A DNA stretch of 64,000 nucleotides, from NCBI GenBank assembly GCA_023053685.1, contig JALIGW010000016.1, positions 124,001 through 188,000 of the forward strand. The letters are read 5' to 3'. Within the stretch, counting starts at the first letter, position 1, and each line of letters begins with the position of its first letter. The stretch is from Diadophis punctatus similis. Its lineage: Eukaryota; Chordata; Lepidosauria; Squamata; Dipsadidae. Positions 12,430 through 23,164 of this stretch are shown piece by piece. The notes below the pieces were generated by a model. It was not told the DNA's origin and did no database searches. It was given only the letters and a program-made list of their open reading frames with translations. The position numbers and the translations under genes are program-made.

Positions 12430-12845
12430 TAGGGGTGTCAAACTCAAGGCCCGGGGGCCAGATCCGGCCCACGGGGTGCTTAGATCTGGCCCACGGGGCT
12501 GCCCTGAAAACAGTGAAGGACCGGCCCATGGTGCCTCTGACAGCAAAAATTGAGCTCGGGTGGGCACTGGCAGAGGGCTACAGGAGGCTGTTGTAGCCGA
12601 TAATGAGGCCCAGGAGGCCTGTGCACGCCCCCCCCCCCCCGAGCTCCATTTTCACTGGCAGAGGGCTGCAGGAGGCCTTTGTGGCTGAAAATGGAGCTCG
12701 GCAGCCCATTTTTGCTGATAGAGTGCTCAAGCCACCACAGGTGCCCCCAAAACAAGTGACGTCAAGATGGCCACACTCACCCCGGTCCCCCGAGGTCAAA
12801 CACAACACTAATGCGGCCCTCAATGAAATCGAGTTTGACACCTCA
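12430..12845. mobile_element. hAT MITE of the GGGGTGTCAAACTC family
   Basis: Left end TAGGGGTGTCAAACTCAAGG and right end ATCGAGTTTGACACCTCA are inverted repeats of the same family as the copy at 18057-18420, with GGCCAGATCCGGCCCACG inside. I could not find a clean 8-bp duplication at the flanks, so one end may be eroded. GC-rich, non-coding. Confidence 0.8.
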
Positions 12846-13948
12846 TAGGGCTAATACTTCTTAAAAGGGTCATCCATATAGTTTATGTGAAAAGTCTAGG
12901 AGTGTTTGTCATTGTCTTCATTTGCTTTGTAGGCAAGTCTTTGTGGCACGGGTATCAACAGGTTGTCGGTAAAAAAAAGTTCCTCCTGTCTTTTTACTTG
13001 TCACACATTCAAAAACAGCCAAAGTTTCAATTGTCTCATCATGACTGTTATCTTGATTTTTTTTTAAAAAATCGGATTCTATGGGCACCCCTGCTTTTTT
13101 GATCCAGTTGACAGTTCTGAACTTTCCTGGTGGTATCCCATCCAAATCCTAATCATATCTGCTTATACTTGTTAAAATAGCATCAAGATTAATATAACTT
13201 GCTATAAAAGCTTTTTGGTTTAAAAGTTATACAGTGTTACCAGACTGATTCCTGATGGATGATTCAAGCATTGGATGCATTGATTTACAGCACTGTTTTC
13301 ACACCCTTAGCAACTTTAAGATGTATTCCCCAGCTTGCTGATTGGAGGGATTACAGGAGTCGAAGTGCACACATCTTAAAGTTGTCAAGGTTGAAAAACA
13401 CTGATTTAGAATCTCTGTACACTATTTGGCAACTATGCTAATTGCTGTGAATAATGCTGCTAGTCTATATGAGGAAGACTGTAACACCTCTGCAATTAGA
13501 GAGTGGAGGATTAACATTGTCTCTTAGTCATATTTCATATCCTTCCTGTGAAACCGTTTGAGAATGTTTTCACACATTTTAATTCAGTCTAAGCAATTAC
13601 ATGCCATTCAAAGTAACAATTATTCTTACATTTCTCCCCTTTATATTCCTCAGTTCTGACTAGGAAACTTTAGACTGAAAGTTTTTTACAGTAGGAATTT
13701 ATCTTTTGTCTTGCAGCTCAGGTGAGTTTTAAATATATGTCTGGAGGAAGACAGCTAATTCCTGTTTCGGGACCTCAGTCATTCATTTTAAATTAAATAC
13801 CTCACCAAATTGAAAAATATGTCTTCTCCTGGTAGATATTCCCTTCTATTTTAGTTATAAGGTCATGCTGGATGCCGTAACTTTACTGTATTTGTTGATG
13901 TGTCCCTTATTACAATTTCTTGATTCCCAATTGTCAGAATAGTTTATG
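12846..13948. other. unannotated AT-rich DNA
   Basis: A 75-codon minus frame at 12918-13145 has no recognisable domain. Nothing else stands out. Confidence 0.5.
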
Positions 13949-13956
13949 AACCATAT

Positions 13957-15398
13957 CAGGGGTGGGTTCTAAATTTTTTTACTGCCGGTTCTGTGGGCAT
14001 GGCTTGTTTTGTGGGTGTGGCTTGATGGTCATGTGACTGAATGGGCATGGCCAACTTGATGTCACTGACGCCCAAGCCCACTCACATGACTCCCACCAAG
14101 CCACGCCCACAGGAAAAGGTAGGGAAATTTCCCCTCCTTTAGCGGCCCCGCCCCACCCCATCCCCTGCCCCATCTGCCACCCTCAAATTGCGCCCCACTG
14201 CGAGACGCGTGGAGACTGGCAGCTCTGTTGCGACTCTCAACCATTGTGTGCAGGGAAAAACCTTGCAAAGTAAAGAAAAACTTCTTGTGGCACTCATGAG
14301 AAGTTTTTCTTTACTTTGCAAGGTTTTTCCCTGCAAGCAACGGCTGAGAGACGACCCGGAGCTGCCAGGCTCCGGTAAGATGCACGTCTTGTGGCCCTCC
14401 CGCCCCATCTGCCACCCCCAAATTGTGCCCCACTGCAAGATGCGCATCTCTCCCACCCACCCCCAACCCACTTCCCTTTTACCTTTCTTTAACACACCCC
14501 ACTTCCCTCCCCAAACCTCGGGAGGCGGCCACTCCCGTCCTCACGGCCTGTGGAGGAAGAAGCCTCTGCACCGGAAAGCCCTCATGGCAGCAGAAGGGGG
14601 AAAAGAAAAAGAGGCTCGGCCTCTGAAGCCTCTCGAGGGAGACGTCCTTGCTAAAAGAAGTCAGAGAGGAAAAGGCAGTAAGCCAGCGATCTGCCGGCTG
14701 CCTGTAATCTGCAGTTTACTCATGAGTACCATGCTCATGAGTAAACATGCTCACGAGTAAACTGCAGATTAGAGGCAGCTGGCAGATCACTGGCTTACTG
14801 TCTTTTCCTCTCCAACTTCTGTTAGCAAGGACGTCTTCCTCGAGAGGCTTCCAAAGGCCAAGCCTTTTTTTTTCTTTTCCCCCTTCTGCCTCTGTGAGGA
14901 CTTTGCAGCGTGGAGACTTCTTCCTCCATAGGCCACAAGGACAGGAGTGGCTGTCTCCCAACGTTTGGGGAGGGAAGCAGGGCACGTTAAAGAAAGGTAA
15001 AAGGGAAGTGGGGTGGGGGTGGTTGGGGGGTGAGAGATGCGCATCTTGCAGTGGGGTGCAATTTGGGGGTGGCAGATGGGGCAGGAGGGCCACGAGATGC
15101 GCATCTTGCCGGAGACTGGCAGCTCCGTCACATCTCTCAGCCGTTGTGTGCAGGGAAAAACCTTGCAAAGTAAAGAAAAACTTCTCGTGAGTGCAAGGCA
15201 ATTAACAACTTCTTGCCCTCGTGATAAGTTTTTCTTTACTTTGCAAGGTCTTTCCCTGCACGCAATGGCTGAGAGACGCGACCGGGGACCGATTTGGGGG
15301 CGTGGCCAGCTAGAGATCACTACCGGTTCAGGGAACCACACCAAATTTCCACTAATGGTTCTCTAGAACCAGTCCAAACCGTCAGCAACCCACCACTG
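13957..15398. mobile_element. 1.44-kb foldback hAT-type element, perfect 8-bp TSD
   Basis: Termini CAGGGGTGGGTTCTAA and AACCCACCACTG are flanked by the perfect duplication AACCATAT (13949-13956 and 15399-15406). Inside is a large imperfect palindrome centred near 14735, with arms of about 350 bp (roughly 14380-14735 and 14740-15110). On each side is a smaller hairpin built from GAAAAACCTTGCAAAGTAAA and its complement (about 14250-14345 and 15150-15262). The 118-190-codon frames on both strands are the palindrome read in different directions and match no protein. The ends put it in the GGTGGGTTCC MITE group, far longer than the usual 160-530 bp. Confidence 0.92.
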
Positions 15399-15406
15399 AA
15401 CCATAT

Positions 15407-15697
15407 TAACATTCTTAAATAAAATTACAACTATGTATTTAAAAATGGAAACAAGCATTGATTGATATCTATTCAGGGAGGAAGCAGGCCATCTGTAGCA
15501 GTTCTGAGGTAGTTTTCATTTTCTCTGTTTCTCTTACATATTATAATGACTGTAAATGTTTTTAGTCATGACTCTTGGTTCCACAGGAATAGTTTCTACA
15601 GTAGGTTTTTTAAAGTGGTTGCATCATGTTAATCTCAATTACTTATTAGAGAGTTATATGCCACTCAGAGACAGAAGATTGGAGCAGCCTATAAACT
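15407..15697. other. unannotated DNA
   Basis: Short AT-rich spacer, nothing recognised. Confidence 0.5.
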
Positions 15698-15741
15698 AAG
15701 GAAGGAAGGAAGGAAGGAAGGAAGGAAGGAAGGAAGGAAGG

Positions 15742-15822
<81 letters not shown>
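15698..15822. repeat. compound (AAGG)n-(AAGC)n repeat
   Basis: About 11 AAGG units change sharply at about 15743 into about 20 AAGC units. The run of leucine-alanine-cysteine in the minus frame comes from the repeat. Confidence 0.98.
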
Positions 15823-15823
<1 letters not shown>

Positions 15824-18048
15824 CTATAATTGCACATATATTAATGTGTTTAGAAATGGGTATAAAGGTCAGTTCCTCAAGTATTTAGGACTGGGAAGCA
15901 GTCATTGTTCAATATTTGAGTACCTGTTTTGCATGTAGCAGATCCCAGCTTCAATTTTCATTGTCTCCATGTAGGGCTAGTAAAGAGTTTTTTTCTGAAA
16001 TCATAGGAAGCAGTGTTCTCTGTGGAGATAATAGCTAGTTAGATTGGGGTTGGCAATTTTCTGGCAGCTGAAGACTTATTTGTAGGAAGGATTATTATTA
16101 TTTTAAACATACAGTATACAAGCCCTTGCAATATATGAAAGGTGTTATGACTTTCTAACACTCCATTATAGCTGCTTCAACCCTATGGTTAGAGTTTTAA
16201 TCAAGATGAAAGAAACGAGGGCTGGAAGAAATATGACAGGAGTTATAAGATGCTTTTGTTTGCAGAGTAAAACTAGATCAGTCAGGAGAAGGTAATCTGA
16301 GAATTACTTTGCTGTACCTGTTCACAGAATTTACATGGTTGGTTTTTTTTAAAAAAAAGTGCAATATTTTTAAGCTAATGGAATATATGATACAAAAATC
16401 CCTCAATAATCCGTAGATCTTTTCAAAATAGAAATGGTACAACAGAAACCCCACTGACACAAGTAAAGGGGGAAAATCCATTGCTTCCAATCTCATCGGA
16501 TAATAGCAAATTCTAAACAGGAATGCAGTCAATCACCAGAAGATAAAAAAAAATCCCCTTCGGCAGCATGCGTCCTTAATAAAGCACTGTTGCTATTTAA
16601 ACAAATTCATATCTTGATACATTCTACCATTAGAACTTCTGGTCCTCTGCTACAGCTCAATTCTGTATGGTTGTGAAGGGAATTTTTTTTTAAAGGACTA
16701 AGCTATAAGAACCCAGAGTATTTTGAAGATTTCTCAGATACATCAAAACTTCCGGTATAAAAAGAGAAAGTTGTTTTATGAGCCAAGCAGGAAAGATTGT
16801 GCATATGCATGTGCGTCTATCTATTTCTGTCTTCTTTAAGATGTGCAAAGCACATGAAAGAAACTGATGCTGGGGGCGATGGATGCAATAGCTTCAGGAA
16901 AAGAATATGTATGGTATGCATTACAATTTCATAAGCCAGGTTAACCCCACAGGGCTGAGAAAATCAAAACCAACATATTCTGAATAAATACGATACGGAA
17001 ATCATATCATGATCAAGGCAGGGTGAATTTATCTTCCAGACTACCGCATGGATGGGTGTGAGACATCATCAGGAAACTCTTCTAAGTTCATAATAGAAGA
17101 GATTGGCAAGGCTCTTGACCTCAGAAACATGTGGTTTTCTCCAGAGGAGCCAAGACATGACATTTCCACTTATACGCATGTTGTTTTGAACACATCATTT
17201 CCAGATCCAGAGAAAAAAAGCTAGATTTACTGTACATCTAGCTTATGAAAGTAAACATATTCACTTAAATATGTCAGTTTTCTAAGAGCAAGATGTATGG
17301 TAGTGATTACAAACTTTATTTCGATAGATCCCAATTCAGCAATCTGAAAGCAAATGATTTAGGTTGGACTTTCAGTAATCTCTTTACTTGATTTGGGATT
17401 ATATACACATTTTTAAAATTCAACATTTCATGCAACCTCACAAACTAGCCTTAAATTAGCAAAAGAGGTATAGTGTTTTGTTTTAGACCACATCTTCCAT
17501 CATTTGCAGTAATAGTGGATCCTTCTGTGGGAATGCTAAACTTTGTCTTGGATAGCTGGTTTGATCTATCTTAAAAAGACATCTGGATCCTGTTAGGTAT
17601 TGTAGATAGTGGAGCAGCAATTCCTACTATATGTATACAATCAGGTATGTTGTGCTACATTAAATTTGCCTCTTATTATTATAGTCAGGCTTCTCATTTT
17701 CAATAGTTAGGTAGCAGACAGGTAGTACTTAGTCCTGGGACTTTGACTGTTGGAATACATTCCAGTGGTGATAGGAAGGTATTTTGCTTTAAAATAAGAA
17801 TCTACCAAAATTCACCTTTTTCAAAATAATAGAATTGAACGTTAGATTGAAGAAATGTTATCCAGCTAACCAGAACAGGTAAAAATAAAGAATAGTTTTG
17901 GATAGTATACCAAAGAATGTAAGTGAATTATACATTTTCTGCCTGCCCCTTGTATAAAATTTAAAAAACAGATTGAAGTACATGACTGATGGAGAAAAGA
18001 AGGCAAACTTAAATTCAGCCCTCAATTGTAAAATGAGAGATTCAATCC
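15823..18048. other. unannotated AT-rich DNA
   Basis: A 2.2-kb stretch with no repeat family, RNA gene or coding region that I can support. It is the longest apparently single-copy block in the left half after 2958-4990. Confidence 0.5.
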
Positions 18049-18056
18049 CTGTAGAC

Positions 18057-18420
18057 CAGGGATGTCAAACTCGATTTCATTGAGGGCCGCATCAGGGTTG
18101 TGTTTGACCTGGGGGGGGGCGTGGCTGGGGTAGGCATGACCAGCATGACGTCACTCATGTCGGGGGGCGCCTGTGGTGGCCTGAGCACTCTGCCAGTGAA
18201 AACGGGCTCCTAAGCGCCATTTTGGCTGCGATGGCCTCTTGCAACCCTCTGCCAGTGAAAACTGAGCTTGGGAGTGCCACCCGCAGCCCTCCCAAGCTCA
18301 GTTTTCATTGGCAGAGGCACCATGGGCCAGTCCTTTGCTGTTTCCAGGGCAGATCTGTGGGCCAGATCTAAGCACCCCGTGGGCCAGATCCGGCCCCTGG
18401 CCTTGAGTTTGACACCCCTG
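18057..18420. mobile_element. hAT MITE of the GGGGTGTCAAACTC family, perfect 8-bp TSD
   Basis: Ends CAGGGATGTCAAACTCG and GAGTTTGACACCCCTG with the perfect target duplication CTGTAGAC at 18049-18056 and 18421-18428. The body shares the GGCCAGATCCGGCCC block with the copy at 12430-12845 in opposite orientation. No transposase. Confidence 0.95.
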
Positions 18421-18428
18421 CTGTAGAC

Positions 18429-19576
18429 CAATAAGACAAACATTTTGATAATGTATAGTGAAGGGTGTTCAATGTGCTAGATCTGCAGTATACTGTATAT
18501 CTAGAAGTTTTGAGTCCTCATGGAGACGATATTATAGGGCAACAATAACTTTAGCTTCTAGATTCATTGAAGGACTCTGTGTGTGCAGAACAAGAGCTTT
18601 TTGAAAACTTAATCTTTGTAGTTCTAATGGCCATTTAGAATCTGGGATACAATTTCAGTGGAACCTAAGTGGAGAATCTAGTTTCACTGATGGTTGCCTT
18701 AATCTATGAATATGTAGTAGTTCCAACTAGCTCTAGCTGTATTTTTACAAGCATTTGAGCATCATGATAGGCAATTTGGAAGTATGTTATCCAATTTCTA
18801 TTTTCAGAGGGCTTGTAATAGGCAACAAGAGAAGGATTTTCAAATGCTTCTTTGAGGGCTTCTTAGGAACATCTAACCAGTCACTTTTGGAAATGAGATC
18901 TTTTGCGTATGTGTGAGTGTGTATGTCTGAGTGTGTGTGAGCATGCACCTTTAAGTCAGTGTTGACTATGACTGTTTGAATAGTCTCTACAGCTTCCTTG
19001 GCAATATTTTGGAAGTGGTTTGCCATTACCACTTCTTAATGGTAGTGCTTCTTAAGGCTGTAAAGAATGACTAAGCAGGGCTAGAAGTCATGTTCTCCCA
19101 GTTCATAGCTCATTGCCTTAACCACTACACCAAACTGACTGTCTCTGGAAATGGGATGCTTGGATTCCCATAACTTGTTTAATTGGCCTGCCTGTACATA
19201 ACTAATGAGCTTGGTTCATTAACTTTGGAGGGCTTGAGGAGAGGAGGGAATAGCTTAGTGTTTTGGGCAAAGCCAGCTTGTTTGATGTTTGTTTATGATT
19301 CAAAATATTGGTTGAAAATAGGTTAAAATTCAGCAACCAGCTTAATTGTCTGTCACGAGATTAAGCATCTTGGCTCCTCCCCACTGGGCTACAATTCTAC
19401 CATCAGCCCCATTTAATTCATTCATTCATTCATTTATTCATTTTTCACATTCTTGAACTGCCAATCTCCTTCCTTTATAGGAAATGGCTTTTGGAGGAAA
19501 AAGTCTTTTATGTAAAATATAAATCTGTTTTATAGAAAAAGCAGGAAATAAAATTTTACATGTGTAAAGGGGCTTT
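18429..19576. other. unannotated AT-rich DNA
   Basis: Contains short TG-rich and (ATTC)n patches (about 18905-18945 and 19415-19445) but no supported element or gene. Confidence 0.5.
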
Positions 19577-19584
19577 CTCTAAAC

Positions 19585-20151
19585 CAGTGTTTCTCAACCT
19601 TGACCAGTGGTGGGTTCCTACCGGTGCAGTCCATTCTGTTGTTCTGGTAGTGGCCCGCCAATTGGCCAATTTACGCGCGATAGCTCCGGTACTGTCTTCG
19701 CCGGTCCGTCGCGCGGCACCATCTTTTTTTCTGAATTTTTGGCCTTTTTTGCTTCCTGTGCCTGTGCGGAAACAAAATCTCATGAGGGGACGCATGCACG
19801 TGCACGTCCCCTCGTGAGATTTCAGCGATTTTTTGCTTCCTGTGCCTGTGCGGAAACAAAATCTCATGAGGGGACGCATGCATGTGCACGTCCCCTCGTG
19901 AGATTTCAGCGATTTTTTGCTTCCTGTGCATGCGCGGAAACAAAATCGCGTGAGGGGATGCGTGCATGTAGCGAGCGTGCATGCGCATGAAACTTGATGA
20001 TGCATGTGCAGCCCACCAGTAGGCAGGTAAGAGGAACCCGCCCCTGACTTTGACCCCTTTAAGAGGCATGGACTTCAACTCCCATGCTGCTTGGGGAATT
20101 CTGCAAGTTGAAGTTCACGCCTCTTAAAGGGGTCAAGGTTGAGAAACACTG
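19585..20151. mobile_element. hAT MITE with CAGTGTTTCTCAACC ends, interrupted by a second MITE
   Basis: Outer ends CAGTGTTTCTCAACCTTGAC and GTCAAGGTTGAGAAACACTG are inverted repeats, with the perfect duplication CTCTAAAC at 19577-19584 and 20152-20159. Removing the inner element leaves a short palindromic MITE with GACTTCAACTCCCA and its complement-like AGTTGAAGTTCAC arms. The family is a common vertebrate hAT MITE type. Confidence 0.95.
19605..20046. mobile_element. GGTGGGTTCC-type hAT MITE nested in another MITE, with 84-bp internal tandem
   Basis: Ends CAGTGGTGGGTTCC and GGAACCCGCCCCTG with the 8-bp duplication ACCTTGAC/ACTTTGAC (19597-19604 and 20047-20054, one mismatch). Inside, GCTTCCTGTG blocks start at 19751, 19835 and 19919, giving an 84-bp tandem unit. 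Each unit holds a hairpin made of ATCTCATGAGGGGACG and CGTCCCCTCGTGAGAT. The related copy at 52976-53314 has the same design. Confidence 0.93.
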
Positions 20152-20159
20152 CTCTAAAC

Positions 20160-21295
20160 AAATCACTAAGGAAACAGAAAATATAGTGTGTGTGAAATGT
20201 ATATTTTTTCTCTAAATATTACAATTTTGAATGTTACTTTGCATTTTAAATCCCCTGAAGTCTGTTCTGACAAGAAATAAAGGACATGTTAATTTATGTC
20301 ATTTTTGTCAGTGGCTTTTTACTTATTGTTCTGTTACCTTTTGATACATTTTCTAACTCTGTTGTGATTTATTTCTGGCTGTGTCAATTTGATGCATATT
20401 TATGCTAACTGTATCTTTCTCTCATATATGCCATTTTACATAAACATATTTCCCTTGATTATTAGATTAACATTTGCTCCTGGGAAATAGTATAATATGC
20501 CAATAGCCAATCTTTGATGTGTCTTCTCTCCACAGTGTATTATGAATGTTGAAAAAAAGAATCAAATATTTATCTATGAGATGCTTTGTACTTTATACCA
20601 CAATTTTTGCTTTAAATAGTTTAAATGTTGCTTTTAAATATTTTGCTTTAAGTATGTAAAATATGATACTGGAGACTTAAAAATGCCAGGGATTAATGAA
20701 TATTCATATGTAAAACCTTAGGTGTCCACATTCAACAACAAATTAATGTTGCAGGGATTACAGGTTGATGTCTGTGATGGCCCCATTTTTAAATGCATTT
20801 TACTGATCTCTATTTGGTATAGGCTTCCAATCATATTACAAAATTAAAAAGCTCATGAAAGAATGTACAAAGCTGGTTGGTAAATTGGCCAAACATAATT
20901 CTCAGCTATAGTCACAGTGTGGTAAGTCACAAATGACTAACATTGAACAATGTGTTTTTGGATCATATAAGGAAACAGAAGTGCCTAATTTTATTAGAAA
21001 TGAAATGTCTACCTCTTTTAGAGTTATGTGGTCAATGATAAAAATCCAGCAACTTCAGTTTCTGCCATTTCAGAGTTTTAGTAGGAAGAGATTTTGTACC
21101 GGACATAGGGAGGAGCCTTGAAGAACAGCAGAAAGGTAACAGTCAGATAAGCAAGTTCTTCAGTCTGGTTCAAGAAAAAAAACTTGAGAAACTATCTCAG
21201 ACAAGCCAGAATATGAATGCAGGATAATATAGGCAAACAAATGATTTTTTTTAAAAAACCCACCTCTCTACTCTAGAAAAGTTTAAATTGCCAGG
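20160..21295. other. unannotated AT-rich DNA
   Basis: No supported feature. Confidence 0.5.
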
Positions 21296-21299
21296 ACCA

Positions 21300-22790
21300 G
21301 ATATACGATTCTTCTCCAAAAATAAGACCTAACCAGAAAATAAGCTCTAGCCTGATTTTTAAGCATGCTCCTAGTATAAGTCTTACCCCAAAAATAAGTC
21401 CCATTGAAGATTGTCATCAGCTGGTGGAGAGGGGTGGGTGTGGCCAGCACAGGAGGTGGTGAGCACACGAGCATAGACAGTATACAGCAGCAGCCAAAGT
21501 CCGCGCAGCACAGGTGAGTCCCAGCCCTGTGCCCACTGGTTGGGACCTCCAAGCAGAGGCGCTGGGGTAAGAGGGAGGTGTTCTGACCCAGCTTCCTGAT
21601 AACAAACCCCAACATAACACAGCGTCCGTACAAATCTTGTTTAATAATAACGGATACTAATTGGCTTGTTTAGCAGTCATTCTAAAGTCAAATAAATTAT
21701 AAAGCAGTCTTTTCTGAGCAACAGCTGTTAATTAAGCTCCTTAACAGCCAGCAATAGTTCAAACAAAATAACTTAAGACAGACAAAGAGTCTTCCAGATA
21801 ACAGCACACAAACCTGGCTGTTTGGCAAAATGCCCAGGAGGAATTTGCAGGCAACTTTGATGAGTTCAAACAGGACCAGACACAGAGGCTTGAATTTCAA
21901 CGACCAGGACTTGGAATGAACTTAGTTGCTTCCTGCAAATTCCTTCCTCAATTTCACCACTTAAATAGGCTATGGGAGTGGCCAATTACCCCAAGCCTTA
22001 CTCTCGAGTAGTCCTTCTCCTCAAGAGCCATTCCTGCCTTTTGGCAGCTCTGCACGCACGTGCATTGAGAATAGGCTCCTCTTCTTCTTCGTCTTCACTT
22101 ATGGCAGCCTCTGGAGGTTCTGAAGGCCCTGACTGAATCTCTGCCTCTGGCACCGAGTCCTCTCCAGCCTCTTCACTGTCCGACTCTGGTACCAGCTGCA
22201 CAGGCCACTGGCGAATCACATCAGCCTCTTCGCTGTCCAAATCAGCTACCAGCTGCACAGGCTGCTGGCGGGCCACAACAGGAGGCAGGTGATTCTGATG
22301 TGCGGCGGCACCAGCAGCAAGCAAAGGCATGAGGGGAGGGGAGGCAATCCCGACATGATATGTGGCCTTCTGTGCTGTCACAGCCACAGGCAAGTTGAGA
22401 GATGGTGGGACAGATTAACACCCGATTTAATGGAGGCAGGTGTGCCTCCATTAAATCGGGTGTCAATCTGTCCCACCGTCTCTCACTTTGCCTATAGCCG
22501 CGACAGGACAGAAGCCCACATGATGCATCAGGATCACCTCCCCCCCATGCCTTTTCCTGCTGCCAGTGCTGCTGCACACAAGGATCACCTGCATTACTCC
22601 CCCATGCCTCTGCCTGCTGCTGGTGCCACCGCACATCAGAATCACCTTCCTCCATTAAATCAGCTGTCAATCCATCCCACCATCTCTCAGCTTGCCTGTG
22701 TTGCCCATTTTTCCCTGAAAATAACCCTAATATGTATTTTGGGCCCCAAAAAAGTATAAGACTGGGTCTTATTTTCAGGGAAACAAAGGT
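21300..22790. mobile_element. palindromic DNA element with AATAAGACC ends, interrupted by a solo LTR
   Basis: The left end has CTCCAAAAATAAGACC and the right end GGTCTTATTTTCAGGGAAAC, a degenerate inverted pair typical of a vertebrate non-autonomous DNA element. Without the solo LTR, the interior is a large palindrome centred at about 22440. Arms of about 150 bp (22288-22438 and 22443-22595) include GGTGGGACAGATTAACACCC and the matching GGGTGTCAATCTGTCCCACC. A further partial copy of the arm lies at 22650-22700. Frames read through it are not proteins. Confidence 0.75.
21579..22280 (-). mobile_element. solo LTR, minus strand, 5-bp TSD
   Basis: On the minus strand it starts TGTTGTGGCCCGCCAGC and ends GGGTCAGAACA, with target duplication GGAGG at 21574-21578 and 22281-22285. 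A TATTTAAG TATA-like box follows the first ~300 bases. The upstream part (U3) is open in the frame VVARQ...LVADLDSEEA for roughly 90 codons and is acidic, without an ATG at the LTR edge. That suggests the C-terminus of an internal ORF that once ran into the 3' LTR. The element class (gypsy or endogenous retrovirus) cannot be told from the LTR. A second copy is at 26270-26904. Confidence 0.88.
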
Positions 22791-22965
22791 ATTAGGGGTC
22801 TGCAGGATAAATCATGTAAGGGAACTAGATATGTTTAGCCCAACAAAAAAAAGAATTAGGGATGATATAATAGCTGTCTTTCAGCACATGAAGGGCTGCC
22901 ACAGAGAGGATAGGATCAACTAATTCTCCAAAGCTCCTGAGGGTAGGACAAGAAGTGAAGTTCTA
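22785..22965 (+). pseudogene. old diverged CR1 fragment
   Basis: The frame reads RIRDDIIAVFQHMKGCHRED, a stop, then FSKAPEGRTRSEV, clearly the same region as the MIAVFQYLRG...KAPEGRTRS part of the CR1 copies here, but far more diverged. Only about 60 codons remain. Confidence 0.75.
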
Positions 22966-23160
22966 CATTTCAAAGCATTTCAAAGCATTTCCTTCTGCTA
23001 TGGCTACTGGCATCTCAACAGTATCATTGTAGAACATAATTAGTGCCAAATACAGTATGATTCACAGAGACACAATTATAATGTACCACATTATCTTCTG
23101 TACCCTGTCATAACACTGTGTAGAGTATTAATAGTCCACATTTTCTCCCCAACCAGCCTT
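22966..23160. other. unannotated spacer before the satellite
   Basis: A short direct repeat CATTTCAAAG at 22967-22990; otherwise nothing. Confidence 0.5.
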
Positions 23161-23164
23161 TGTT

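Noticed and set aside
14188..15344. 118-190-codon frames on both strands
   Set aside because: They read the arms of the 1.44-kb foldback element; the plus and minus products mirror each other and match no family.
19556..20078. 127-149-codon frames with repeated RFCFRTGTGSKKSLKSHEG-like segments
   Set aside because: The protein repeat comes from the 84-bp tandem of a MITE; no start or splice context, no homologous protein known to me.
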